A DNA stretch of 64,000 bases from Paenibacillus sp. Root444D2 (GTDB taxonomy: Bacteria > Bacillota > Bacilli > Paenibacillales > NBRC-103111), in contig NZ_LMEO01000045.1 in the NCBI RefSeq assembly GCF_001426375.1, positions 306,825 to 370,824 on the forward strand, read 5' to 3'. Shown one piece after another: positions 42,400 to 51,084 of the stretch. The position numbers and the translations under genes were made by a program. Below the pieces are notes generated by a model. The model had not been told where the DNA came from. It was given only the letters and a program-made list of their open reading frames with translations, and ran no database searches. Numbering within the stretch: the stretch's first letter is position 1; every line of letters begins with the position of its first letter.

Positions 42400-43296
42400 T
42401 CATTGGACTTTGACTTTCCCTTTTTTATGGGTATACATGCGATGATCCGCTTGGATAATTAATTCGCCTAAGGTTACGGGCATAGCGGGATTATAATGAA
42501 ATAATCCGAGACTAATCGAAAGATGAAAGATTCGGCCAGCGTTCAAATTAAAGCTATGTAACCTTTGCTGGATTTTCAAGATCATTTCCTGTTCAAATGT
42601 ATCTAAACTGGGTGAATGTCCATGCGTATCCGGTAAAATAACGGTGAACTCATCGCCACCCATACGGGCAATAATATCAGAATCGTAGAAAACCTCTTTC
42701 AATATATTCGCCGTATCCATTAAGGCCAAGTCTCCCATATGATGACCATAGGAATCGTTGATTTGTTTCATGCCGTCCAAATCGGCAACAATCAAATAAA
42801 AGCCATTGCCTTCTTGTGCATTTGTATTCATAACTTGCTGCGCTTGGTTAAAAAAACCTCGACGATTGTAAAGACTCGTCATTTCATCAACAATCGATAA
42901 GTTATAAAGCTCGTCCTGAAGGCGATGACGTTCAATGGCATAACGCATCGAACGCATAATCACCGAACTGTTGACTTGTCCTTTGATCAAATAATCCTGA
43001 GCCCCATGCTGAACGGCATTTATGGCAACCTCCTCATCATCAAGCCCGGTCAGTACAACGATTGGGATTTCAGGCGCTTGCTCCCGAAAGCTGATGATTG
43101 TTTCCATGCCATGACTATCCGGAAGTGAAAGATCAAGTAAAACAACGTTAAATTCATCCTTGGTAATCAGTTCAATGCCCGTTTCCAACTGATCGACCCA
43201 TTTCAACGCAATATTCTGATTATCTGTATCCGATAAAACTTCTCGAATCAATCGAGCATCTCCCGGATTATCTTCAATTAATAAAACCTTGATCAA
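42400..43296 (-). CDS. response regulator with GGDEF output (diguanylate cyclase)
   Basis: Receiver-GGDEF fusion, 298 residues, predicted to make cyclic di-GMP when phosphorylated. Receiver about 1-122 with Glu8/Asp9, phospho-acceptor Asp55 (VVLLDLSLPD) and Lys105 (YLIKG). GGDEF domain about 130-298 with LTSLYNRRGFF, DLDGMKQINDSYGHHMGD and the intact active site GGDEF at 213-217. The inhibitory site (RxxD five residues before) reads YDSD, so product inhibition at that site is probably lost. Last gene of a four-gene operon, six bases after the single-domain regulator. Confidence 0.94.
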   Translation of the reverse strand: MIKVLLIEDNPGDARLIREVLSDTDNQNIALKWVDQLETGIELITKDEFNVVLLDLSLPDSHGMETIISFREQAPEIPIVVLTGLDDEEVAINAVQHGAQDYLIKGQVNSSVIMRSMRYAIERHRLQDELYNLSIVDEMTSLYNRRGFFNQAQQVMNTNAQEGNGFYLIVADLDGMKQINDSYGHHMGDLALMDTANILKEVFYDSDIIARMGGDEFTVILPDTHGHSPSLDTFEQEMILKIQQRLHSFNLNAGRIFHLSISLGLFHYNPAMPVTLGELIIQADHRMYTHKKGKVKVQ

Positions 43297-43301
43297 TAGT
43301 T

Positions 43302-43748
43302 CTACCTCCTAGGCAGCTTAACAAGTGTAAGCCAAAAATTTTCAATCGATCTTACGACTGTTAAAAACTGCTCTAAGTTGACAGGCTTGGTGATATAACA
43401 ATTCGCATGCAGATCATAAGCTCTTAAAATGTCTTGCTCTGCTTCGGAAGTCGTTAAAATAATGACTGGAATATACTTCAGCTGCGGATCTTTTTTGATT
43501 TCTGCTAGAACTTCGGTGCCATTGATTTTGGGAAGATTTAGATCTAATAAGATAATGTCCGGCATAATCGCTTCCTGGTAGCTGCCTTCGCGCCTAAGGT
43601 AAGCCAAAGCCTCCTCACCATCTTCAACCACGCTCAAATTATTATTAATTTTCCCTTCCTTCAGCACTTCGACAATTAACCGAATATCTCCGGGATTATC
43701 TTCTACTAAAAGAATTTCTACATTCTGACTAAGCTTATTATCGATCAT
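43302..43748 (-). CDS. single-domain response regulator (Rcp1-like)
   Basis: Stand-alone receiver, 148 residues. Acidic pair Glu16/Asp17, phospho-acceptor Asp69 in DIILLDLNLPKING, conserved Thr/Ser in VIILTTSEAEQD and Lys in CYITKPVN. This subtype commonly accompanies phytochrome-type or HDLQEPL-type kinases. Its start overlaps the kinase stop by four bases, so the two are coupled. It may relay phosphate to the GGDEF regulator next to it or act as a phosphate sink. Confidence 0.93.
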   Translation of the reverse strand: MIDNKLSQNVEILLVEDNPGDIRLIVEVLKEGKINNNLSVVEDGEEALAYLRREGSYQEAIMPDIILLDLNLPKINGTEVLAEIKKDPQLKYIPVIILTTSEAEQDILRAYDLHANCYITKPVNLEQFLTVVRSIENFWLTLVKLPRR

Positions 43749-45553
43749 GTAAGTTGTTCTCCCCTGTCTGGCAGCGTGAAGTAAAAGGTTGTCGATTGAC
43801 CCGCTTCTGAATCAACCCATATTTTCCCGCCATGTCGTTCTACAATTTTTTTGCAAATGGACAACCCTATGCCAGTCCCTTGGTATTTTGTTTTATTATG
43901 GAGTCTTTGAAAAATGAGGAAAATTCGGTCCCTATACTTCGGATCAAAACCAATTCCATTATCACGAACAGAAAATAACCACTCATTCCCTTGCTGTTTA
44001 ATTCCGATGTGAATGATGGGTGCGCGGTTGGCATCGCGAAACTTAATGGCATTACCAACTAAATTTTGCAATAATTGCACCATTTGTGTAGGATCAGCCA
44101 GCAATATAGGCAAAGGATCATGCGTGACCAACGCATCACACTCTTGAATTGCATGCTGTAGATTCGTAGATACATGCTGCAGCACCACTTCAAAATCAAC
44201 AGACTTAAGCTCCTTCCCCTTCGTACCCACCCTGGAAAAAGCCAATAAATCGTTGATCAAATTCTGCATGCGCTGCGCACCATCAACCGCATAATGAATG
44301 AAATCATCCGCGTCCTGATCTAATTGACCTTGGTATCGCTTTGCTAGTAGCTGCACATAGCTGGCTACCATCCGTAAAGGCTCCTGTAAATCGTGCGAAG
44401 CAACATAGGCAAATTGCTCTAATTCCGCATTAGAACCAGCCAAATCTTCCTTTTGCCGTTTAAGCTCAAGCTCATTGTCTTGAATATTTTGCGACATTTG
44501 GTTAAATGCTTCACATAGCTGCAGCAGCTCAACGGGAGCTGCCTTCAAACTGCTGTAATCGATTTTATAATGATAATCGCCTTGCTTCAGTCGTTGAACC
44601 CCTTTCAATAAATGCTGAACGGGATGTTCAATATGGTACGATATTCGCAGCATCAAGATAAAACCAAATGTAAGCATGATACAAATGATGATTATCATAA
44701 CAATTAATTGCCTATTAAAGGTTCGATACACTTCATCTCGCTCAATTTCGTTAACAGCGATCCATTTTCCGTTATTCACTAACTGGTAAGTCCCGAAAAC
44801 TTGCTTGCCGCGGTAACTCTCATAGGTCGAGGTTGCTTGTATCCCTTGCTTCGATCGTTCGAGAATATCGCTGTTCAACTGAAATTCCAGCCGTTTCCAA
44901 TTTCCCTTGAACCGCGATTCAGTGACTAGATAACCGTTTCGATCAATCAAATACGATTCACCGCTGTCTCCATAACGAAATTGCTCCATGAGCTTATCAA
45001 TCGTCTTTAACGAAACCGTCCCATAGATAACACCCTCAAGTTGCTTCTTTTTATTCATAACAGGAGCAGAAAATAAAATCATCGGTTGATTGGTGACTTT
45101 GCCGAGCATTACGTCAGATATATATTCACGGCCTTGCGAGGCCTCTTCCAAATAGGTTCGTTCGGTAAAATAAGCGCCAATTTGGTTCATGGTACTAAAT
45201 TCCACAATTCCCTCTTTATTAGCAAAAGAGACCGCTTCAAACTCATGTTGATGTGACGCAAAGAAGGTAAGGTTATTTTGAATACCATCCGAATCCAGCT
45301 CTACGGTCGATTGTAAATTTGCTAGATTGCGGATTTCAGAAGCTCTTGCAGCTACCCAACTATCTATGGCCGTTTGCTGAATCGCACTGTCTTTGCGCAT
45401 CGAATTCATCTGATTGTTTTCCGTTTGACGATACTCTAAAAAGGAATAAGATGAAATGGTAAGCAGTCCAACCATAAGCACTAAGGATATTCCAAAAAAT
45501 CGCAATCTTGCTTTTAAACTGTGAAGCCGAAGCAATCGCAATATGAGGTTCAT
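43745..45553 (-). CDS. dCache-HAMP sensor histidine kinase (Cph1-type transmitter)
   Basis: Membrane histidine kinase, 602 residues. TM1 about 17-38; extracellular dCache-like domain about 40-278 (DRNGYLVTESR in the membrane-proximal half); TM2 about 282-303; HAMP about 304-358; HisKA with His387 in YVASHDLQEPLRMVASYV; HATPase with NAIKFRD (N box), VRDNGIGFDPKYRDRIFLIFQRLHNKTKYQGTGIGLSICKKIVERHGG. Thirteen bases after the binding-lipoprotein gene and coupled to the receiver gene. The binding protein is a likely co-sensor. Confidence 0.94.
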   Translation of the reverse strand: MNLILRLLRLHSLKARLRFFGISLVLMVGLLTISSYSFLEYRQTENNQMNSMRKDSAIQQTAIDSWVAARASEIRNLANLQSTVELDSDGIQNNLTFFASHQHEFEAVSFANKEGIVEFSTMNQIGAYFTERTYLEEASQGREYISDVMLGKVTNQPMILFSAPVMNKKKQLEGVIYGTVSLKTIDKLMEQFRYGDSGESYLIDRNGYLVTESRFKGNWKRLEFQLNSDILERSKQGIQATSTYESYRGKQVFGTYQLVNNGKWIAVNEIERDEVYRTFNRQLIVMIIIICIMLTFGFILMLRISYHIEHPVQHLLKGVQRLKQGDYHYKIDYSSLKAAPVELLQLCEAFNQMSQNIQDNELELKRQKEDLAGSNAELEQFAYVASHDLQEPLRMVASYVQLLAKRYQGQLDQDADDFIHYAVDGAQRMQNLINDLLAFSRVGTKGKELKSVDFEVVLQHVSTNLQHAIQECDALVTHDPLPILLADPTQMVQLLQNLVGNAIKFRDANRAPIIHIGIKQQGNEWLFSVRDNGIGFDPKYRDRIFLIFQRLHNKTKYQGTGIGLSICKKIVERHGGKIWVDSEAGQSTTFYFTLPDRGEQLT

Positions 45554-45566
45554 TGGTCCTTCACCC

Positions 45567-46853
45567 TCAATCTAGAATAAGGGTCGCCTTATCCTTTATA
45601 TAATTCACATCGGCTTCTTTTAACTCATTTTGAAGCACTTTCCCTGACAAAATGTGATTTAACGCCGCATTTATGGCGTCATTCGCTGAATTGGTAAACA
45701 AATGTCCCGGATTGATCGATGTTGGATAAAGCTGCAGTGCTTTCTGCACATCCTTCATCGCCGGATTGGAGTACTCAGCAATCACATCTTTAAAAGCAGA
45801 TAAGGCAACGTTCTTGCTATATAGCGCCAACATATCTTTATCGAGCAAAAGTGACAATAAATATTTAGCTTTTACTGGGTTTAGTGTCTTCGCATTAATC
45901 GACACTTGCTTATCTGGCGCTGCTGCCATTACCGTTTTGCCATTTTGATCCGGAAGGGCGAAAAAGCCCATTTTAAAATCAGCCGTCTTGCTATCTACAA
46001 CCCCAGGCGTCCAACTGCCCATCAACTGCATAGCGCCTTTTCCGTCAATAAATTGCTGAGTCGATTCCTCATAGCCTATTTGAGAAGCATCCGGATTAAA
46101 AAAGCCATTATGCGCGAGATCGGCAAATTTCTGCATGGCGTTGTTGACTTCGGGACCGTCAATTTTCACTTTGCCCGCATATAAATCCAATTCAAAGTTA
46201 GGGTTTTGGAGAAACTCTGACGTTGCGGCAATGGGCAAGTAAACGCCCTGAATCGTCCAAATATCTTTAAATCCGCCTATGATCGGCGATATCCCAGCCT
46301 GTTTGATCTTCGCGCTCAACGTAATAAATTCATCCCACGTTTTGGGCGTCTGCAGCTGCATACGATCAAAAATAGTTTTATTGTAATACACGCCAAAGGT
46401 GCTAACATCTAGAGCCGCTCCATAGGTTTTCCCTTTATAGGCAACTGTTTGTTTCGCGGATTCAATCATTCGCTGGGTCCAAGGCTGATCCGATAAATCC
46501 AGCAAATAACCTGCTTTTGCGTATTCTTTGATCTTCTGATTAAAAAGGATATCGGCGGCTTGGCCTGATTTTAACTGGTTTTCTGTAACCTCGGCAAAAT
46601 TCGCCTCATCCAATTTATCCCATTGGATAGTAGCTTTCGGATATTTTTCTTTAAACTTCTTTTCTACCGAATCAAAATATCCGTTTTTATCCTGAGCCCA
46701 ATAGGTTACGCGCAGCGTAAACGCCTCATCGGTTCGATCTTCCTGCTTTTGAGCTTGTCCATTCGAAGGAACTGGCTGCTTCGCTGCATTACTGCACCCT
46801 GCCGTAGTAATTATAAAGGACAATGCCGTCAGACCAATGATCCATTTACGCAT
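45567..46853 (-). CDS. extracellular sugar-binding lipoprotein, probable co-sensor
   Basis: Family-1 solute-binding lipoprotein, 428 residues. Signal peptide MRKWIIGLTALSFIITTAGC with Cys20 as lipid anchor; ligand-binding part contains LRVTYWAQDKNGYFDSVEKKF, PKTWDEFITLSAKIKQAGISPI and GKGAMQLMGSWTPG, typical for sugar binders. AGGAGG lies nine bases before the ATG. No permease or ATPase gene is adjacent; the next gene is a histidine kinase 13 bases downstream, which suggests that it reports a ligand to the kinase rather than feeding an importer. It starts 18 bases after the stop of a truncated discoidin-domain gene. Confidence 0.9.
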   Translation of the reverse strand: MRKWIIGLTALSFIITTAGCSNAAKQPVPSNGQAQKQEDRTDEAFTLRVTYWAQDKNGYFDSVEKKFKEKYPKATIQWDKLDEANFAEVTENQLKSGQAADILFNQKIKEYAKAGYLLDLSDQPWTQRMIESAKQTVAYKGKTYGAALDVSTFGVYYNKTIFDRMQLQTPKTWDEFITLSAKIKQAGISPIIGGFKDIWTIQGVYLPIAATSEFLQNPNFELDLYAGKVKIDGPEVNNAMQKFADLAHNGFFNPDASQIGYEESTQQFIDGKGAMQLMGSWTPGVVDSKTADFKMGFFALPDQNGKTVMAAAPDKQVSINAKTLNPVKAKYLLSLLLDKDMLALYSKNVALSAFKDVIAEYSNPAMKDVQKALQLYPTSINPGHLFTNSANDAINAALNHILSGKVLQNELKEADVNYIKDKATLILD

Positions 46854-46871
46854 CCGTTCATTCCTCCTAAT

Positions 46872-47549
46872 TTAGTTATAAACTTCGATCTCATAGATTC
46901 TGGCGTACCCGTCAAATCCTGACTGCGTCCCCTTTGTAATGTACAGTCTGACGTATCTTCCTGTTGCATTCACATTGCGATCCGTAGTGTTTGCTGTATT
47001 CCCTGTCACGGTATCGGCATCTGTGAAGGTAGTGCCGTCATTACTCACCTGCAATTTATAATCCTTCGTATTGAAATTGGTTGATTCTCCATTGACAGCG
47101 GCGTGCTTCACGACCCAACGGCTAATGTTAGTCACATAGCCCAGATCAATCTTTAACCAATTCGGGGATGCCGCAATAGATGCCCATTTCGTACCTATCG
47201 AGCCGTCAACCGCATATTGTGGTGCTTCACTCGACAAATTATAGGCATTTGCCGTGGCTGTCTTGTTTAGTGCTGCATTTCCGCTTGCGGTACCATATAC
47301 TTCAAATTCATCAATTCTTGCATATCCGTCATAACCGATTTGTGTTCCTTGCGTTATATACAGTCTAACATATCTGGCGTTCGTATTGATGGTGCGATCC
47401 GTTAAATTTGTCGAATTCCCTGTCACCGTGTCGATATCTGTGAAATTTGTCCCGTCACTACTTACCTGCAGCTTAAAATCACGTGTATTATAAATCGCTG
47501 ATTCTCCGCCCGCTCCCGCATGTTTAACGACCCAGCGCTTCCAGGTCCG
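46872..47549 (-). pseudogene. remnant of a secreted protein with tandem F5/8 type C (discoidin) domains
   Basis: The open frame (225 codons) begins inside a carbohydrate-binding F5/8C domain: RWVVKHAGAGGES ... DFKLQVSSDG, then a full second domain with ALNKTATANAYNLSSEAPQYAVDGSIGTKW-type start (about residues 90-225) ending in IYEIEVYN. The first in-frame ATG is at 47426, but homology between the two domains extends upstream to about 47540, where a TAA (47550-47552) stops the frame. So the 5' end, including signal peptide and any catalytic domain, is lost. The parent was probably an extracellular glycan-binding or glycan-degrading enzyme. Confidence 0.82.
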
Positions 47550-47607
47550 TTAAACGTCTATTTCCGGTTGGTTTCATTAATTGTACGCGTTAATTGATCC
47601 GTCGCAG

Positions 47608-47634
47608 AAAAAAAAGACCTGTAAATTCCAGGTC
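47608..47634 (-). terminator. rho-independent terminator of the liv operon
   Basis: Minus strand: GACCTG-GAATTTA-CAGGTC stem (47616-47634) followed by eight T. It lies 70 bases after the livF stop. Confidence 0.88.
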
Positions 47635-47705
47635 CCAGGGTCACTCTATTAAATGTCAACTCGCGATCACATCGTCCGGGTTCACACTTATTTCTATTCA
47701 GATGA

Positions 47706-48410
47706 TTAATGGCCAAGATACGCCTTCTTAACGCTATCCTGTGTACGCAAATTGTGTGCGGTATCGTGAAACCTGATTTCCCCATGCTCCATCACATACC
47801 CGCGATCAGCCACGGATAAAGCCATGGAGGCATTTTGCTCGATCAATAGTGTCGTTAATCCTTGCTTCTTGATGATGCGGATCGTCTCGAAAATATCTTT
47901 GACCACAATCGGTGCCAAACCCATGGACGGCTCGTCTAAAATAAGCAGCTTTGGCTTCGCCATGAGCGCACGACCGATGGCAAGCATTTGCTGCTCGCCC
48001 CCGCTCATCGTACCTGCAAATTGACTTTTCCGTTCGGCTAATCGCGGAAATAATCCAAATACGAAATCGATGTCTTGCGTAAGTTCCGCCTTCGATGCTT
48101 TTCGCGAATAAGCTCCCATCAGCAAGTTGTCGACTACGGAAAGCTTGGGAAATACCTTTCTCCCTTCGGGGACCATAACAATCCCATCCTTCACAATGTC
48201 ATGAGTTGACATGCCATTCAATTCTTTGCCGTTGTATTGAATAGACCCCTTGGAAGAAATGGTTCCGCAAATCGCGTTCACCGTTGTCGATTTTCCCGCT
48301 CCGTTCGACCCGATTAAAGTAACAACTTCACCGGCGCCAACCTGAAGAGAAAGTCCGCGAACCGCATGAATGCTTCCGTAAGACACGTTAAGATCACGAA
48401 TTTGCAGCAA
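47706..48410 (-). CDS. livF: LivF-type branched-chain amino-acid ABC transporter ATPase
   Basis: ATP-binding subunit, 234 residues. Walker A GSNGAGKST (about 34-42), the LivF-specific VPEGRKVFPKLSVVDNLLMGA, signature GTMSGGEQQMLAIGRAL, Walker B LLILDEPSMGLAP, and switch His replaced by Gln in LLIEQNAS, as usual for LivF. It starts with TTG at 48410 six bases after a perfect AGGAGGTGA that lies within the end of livG; the genes overlap by 17 bases. Last gene of livJHMGF. Confidence 0.95.
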   Translation of the reverse strand: MLQIRDLNVSYGSIHAVRGLSLQVGAGEVVTLIGSNGAGKSTTVNAICGTISSKGSIQYNGKELNGMSTHDIVKDGIVMVPEGRKVFPKLSVVDNLLMGAYSRKASKAELTQDIDFVFGLFPRLAERKSQFAGTMSGGEQQMLAIGRALMAKPKLLILDEPSMGLAPIVVKDIFETIRIIKKQGLTTLLIEQNASMALSVADRGYVMEHGEIRFHDTAHNLRTQDSVKKAYLGH

Positions 48411-49224
48411 TGGGATTCACCTCCTCGTCAGTCTCGTCAGTCTCGTCAGTCTCGTCAGTCTCGTCGGTCTCGTCGGTCTTTCCGATATACGCTTCGATGA
48501 CTTTCGGATGAGCGATGACCTGCTCCGGTTTGCCGTCTGCAATTTTCTCGCCATGATCCAAAACGACAAGCCGATCGCACAGTCCAACCACCATTCCGAC
48601 GTTATGTTCGATAAGAATGACCGTCGTCCCATTCTTTCTGATTTTCCGTACTAGATCATCCACTTCCTTGGTTTCCTGTGCGTTCATCCCAGCTGTAGGT
48701 TCATCGAGCAGCAGCAGCTTAGGATCCGCAACAAGGGCTCGGGCAATTTCCACCCGCCGCTGATTGCCGTATGACAAGCTTCCAGCCAGCTCTTGCTCGA
48801 ATCCATTCAAACCGACAAGTTCAATCGCCTTCAGGCTCAATTCTGAAACCTGCTCTTCTTCAACCCTCGAAGCGCGCATGCCTAGAATTGCTGACCATAG
48901 ACCGGATTTTGTTCGGCCGAACATGCCGACTTTCACATTTTCTAACACGGTTTCATCCTTCTGCAGCCGTATATTTTGAAAAGTTCTGGACATCCCGCTC
49001 TTCGCGATGCGAAACGGCGCAAGCCCTTGAATCGGTTTGTTTTCGAATTCAATCGTACCTTCGTCCGCCTTATAAATACCGGTTAATATATTGAAGAACG
49101 TCGTCTTCCCGGCTCCATTCGGACCGATCAGACCGACAATCTCTCCTTGCTTTACTTCGAAATCAACTGCTTGGACGGCCGTGAGTCCTCCGAAACGTTT
49201 CGTGATCCCTTTCACTTTAAGCAT
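48394..49224 (-). CDS. livG: LivG-type branched-chain amino-acid ABC transporter ATPase with TDE-repeat tail
   Basis: ATP-binding subunit, 276 residues from the ATG at 49224 (AAGGACGGTGA five bases upstream; a GTG at 49233 is also in frame). Walker A GPNGAGKTT, LivG-specific GMSRTFQNIRL, signature LSYGNQRRVEIARAL, Walker B LLLLDEPTAGMNAQE, LIEHNVGMVVGLCDR. The normal family end at about residue 252 (HPKVIEAYIGK) is followed by an extra acidic tail: six tandem Thr-Asp-Glu units and EVNPIAANS. Overlaps livM by eight bases and livF by 17. Confidence 0.94.
   Translation of the reverse strand: MLKVKGITKRFGGLTAVQAVDFEVKQGEIVGLIGPNGAGKTTFFNILTGIYKADEGTIEFENKPIQGLAPFRIAKSGMSRTFQNIRLQKDETVLENVKVGMFGRTKSGLWSAILGMRASRVEEEQVSELSLKAIELVGLNGFEQELAGSLSYGNQRRVEIARALVADPKLLLLDEPTAGMNAQETKEVDDLVRKIRKNGTTVILIEHNVGMVVGLCDRLVVLDHGEKIADGKPEQVIAHPKVIEAYIGKTDETDETDETDETDETDEEVNPIAANS
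48427..48480. repeat. 9-bp tandem repeat inside livG (six units)
   Basis: Six near-identical units of GTCAGTCTC/GTCGGTCTC type on the plus strand encode the (TDE)6 tail of LivG. The array ends just before the ribosome binding site of livF. Length changes by whole units keep the reading frame. Confidence 0.95.
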
Positions 49225-50161
49225 CGTTGTCACCGTCCTTTGACGTTCCCGCTTTGTGCGGCTGCAAGGACTTAAGTTTGGCTCCTGTCTTGCCGAAAAT
49301 CCCTTTCGGACGATAACGCACCACCAAAACCATCAACAGCCCGTAAATAATCATTTTGTACATATCCAAATACTTCATATCGATAAAATCAAGCTTGAAC
49401 AAACGGAACATTTCAGGGAGCAAATACAGGAGGCTGACACCGAATAATGTGCCGCGAATACTCCCCAAACCGCCGATTACTACCATGCTGAGCACAGTTG
49501 CCGAGACGGAGAATCCGAAGGAATCCGCTCCGATAAAGGACACTTTATGAGCGAACAACGCTCCTGCAGCACCAGCGTAAGCCCCGCCGATTGCAAACAC
49601 AAGCACTTTATAGTAAGTCGTGTTAATTCCCATCGCCTTAGCAACGGTTTCATCTTCCCGAATAACCATCCATGCTCTGCCGATACGGGAACTGGTCATT
49701 TTTTTGAGTGCATAGATGCCGACGACCATGACAACAAGTACAAGCAACAGATAACCCGAGTTATCCAGCTTCCAGCCGAACAAGGAAGGTGTGGGAATGG
49801 AATCAATCCCGTATGCCCCCCCGGTAATTTCCGAGTTTTTGAAGAACGATTGAATAATCAATCCGAGCCCCAGCGTCGTAATTGCCAGAAAATCTTCCCT
49901 TACCCGTAGACTAGGCAGCCCCAAAACAGCACTGAATACGAAGGTGATCAAAACCGCCAAACTCATAGAAACCCATGTATCCAGCCCTCCTTTCACCGAT
50001 AAGATGGCGGAGGCGTAAGCTCCGATCCCGAAGAATGCGGCGTGCCCAAGCGATACTTGACCAGCGTAACCCGTTATTAAATTTAGTCCCAATCCCAATA
50101 ATATATAGATGACTAGAAAAACGATGATATCAACGTAATAAGGATTCAGTATACTGTCCAT
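49217..50161 (-). CDS. livM: LivM-type branched-chain amino-acid ABC transporter permease
   Basis: Membrane permease, 314 residues, about eight to ten TM helices. Family motifs: GLGLNLITGYAGQVSLGHAAFFGIGAYASAIL near the N-terminus and ETVAKAMGINTTYYKVLVFAIGGAYAGAAGALFAH in the middle, then VVIGGLGSIRGTLFG. C-terminal tail VRYRPKGIFGKTGAKLKSL is cytoplasmic and basic. Ten bases downstream of livH. Confidence 0.95.
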   Translation of the reverse strand: MDSILNPYYVDIIVFLVIYILLGLGLNLITGYAGQVSLGHAAFFGIGAYASAILSVKGGLDTWVSMSLAVLITFVFSAVLGLPSLRVREDFLAITTLGLGLIIQSFFKNSEITGGAYGIDSIPTPSLFGWKLDNSGYLLLVLVVMVVGIYALKKMTSSRIGRAWMVIREDETVAKAMGINTTYYKVLVFAIGGAYAGAAGALFAHKVSFIGADSFGFSVSATVLSMVVIGGLGSIRGTLFGVSLLYLLPEMFRLFKLDFIDMKYLDMYKMIIYGLLMVLVVRYRPKGIFGKTGAKLKSLQPHKAGTSKDGDNDA

Positions 50162-50171
50162 AAAAGATCAC

Positions 50172-51056
50172 CTATACCTTCTCGATGTTTTTGCCAAAGA
50201 GTCCAGATGGTTTTACCAGAAGGATAAGTATTAAAATGATAAACGCAATCGCATCTTTATCTACAACCATCCCTGTCATAAAGCCGTCGCTTAGCGATTC
50301 TACAAGTCCCAAGATCAGACCGCCGATAATGGTTCCCGGTATGGAACCGAGACCGCCCAGTACGACGACGCAGAATGCTTTCAGGCCGGGAATCGAGCCC
50401 ATCGTCGGATACATCGAATTAAAGTTCAATGCGACCAGTATCCCTGCAGCGGCAGCGAGTGCTGATCCGAGTAAAAAGGTAACAGCTACAACACGGTTGA
50501 CATTGACTCCCATCAAAGAGGCTGTGCGCAAATCCTGGGATGTTGCTTGAATCGCAAGACCCATTTTCGTAAATTTAAGAAACGCGTACAGAGAACCTAG
50601 CCCGACAATACCGGCAGCAATAATGATAAGTTTCATATTCGTAATCGTAATCGACTCTGTCAGTTGAATGATGGAGATTTCGATTCCCGTCTCTGGGAAT
50701 GCTCTTGTGTCCGATGAGAACATCACTTGAAATACATTCTCGAGCACGATGGCTATGCCGATGCCGCTGATTAAGGTAGTAATCGGATGTGCCCCCCGCA
50801 AAGGGCGATAAGCATATCTTTCGATAAGTATGCCTACCACACCTGATACGACCAATGCGAACAGAAACGCGACGAGAAAATGCATGTGCAGATATGTCAT
50901 ACCGACCATGGCTGAGAAAGCTCCGACCATATAAATCGTGCCGTGGGCAAAATGAAGCAGCTTCAGCACCCCATATACCATCGTGAGCCCAACCGCAATC
51001 AAGATATAAATGAATCCGATGGAGATGCCGTTAATCAACTGCTGTATAAATACCAA
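50172..51056 (-). CDS. livH: LivH-type branched-chain amino-acid ABC transporter permease
   Basis: Membrane permease, 294 residues, about eight TM helices. Motifs: INGISIGFIYILIAVGLTMVYGVLKLLHFAHGTIYMVGAF at the N-terminus and ATSQDLRTASLMGVNVNRVVAVTFLLGSALAAAAGIL, then CVVVLGGLGSIPGTIIGG. Between the binding protein (28-base gap) and livM. Together they form a HAAT-family importer for leucine-type amino acids, amides, urea or aromatic acids; the cargo cannot be read from the permeases. Confidence 0.95.
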   Translation of the reverse strand: MVFIQQLINGISIGFIYILIAVGLTMVYGVLKLLHFAHGTIYMVGAFSAMVGMTYLHMHFLVAFLFALVVSGVVGILIERYAYRPLRGAHPITTLISGIGIAIVLENVFQVMFSSDTRAFPETGIEISIIQLTESITITNMKLIIIAAGIVGLGSLYAFLKFTKMGLAIQATSQDLRTASLMGVNVNRVVAVTFLLGSALAAAAGILVALNFNSMYPTMGSIPGLKAFCVVVLGGLGSIPGTIIGGLILGLVESLSDGFMTGMVVDKDAIAFIILILILLVKPSGLFGKNIEKV

Positions 51057-51084
51057 TGGGATCCATCCTTTCCACTAGCTGTTG

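Noticed and set aside
48427..48480. Phase-variable switch in livG
   Set aside because: Units are 9 bp, so gain or loss cannot shift the frame; only tail length can vary.
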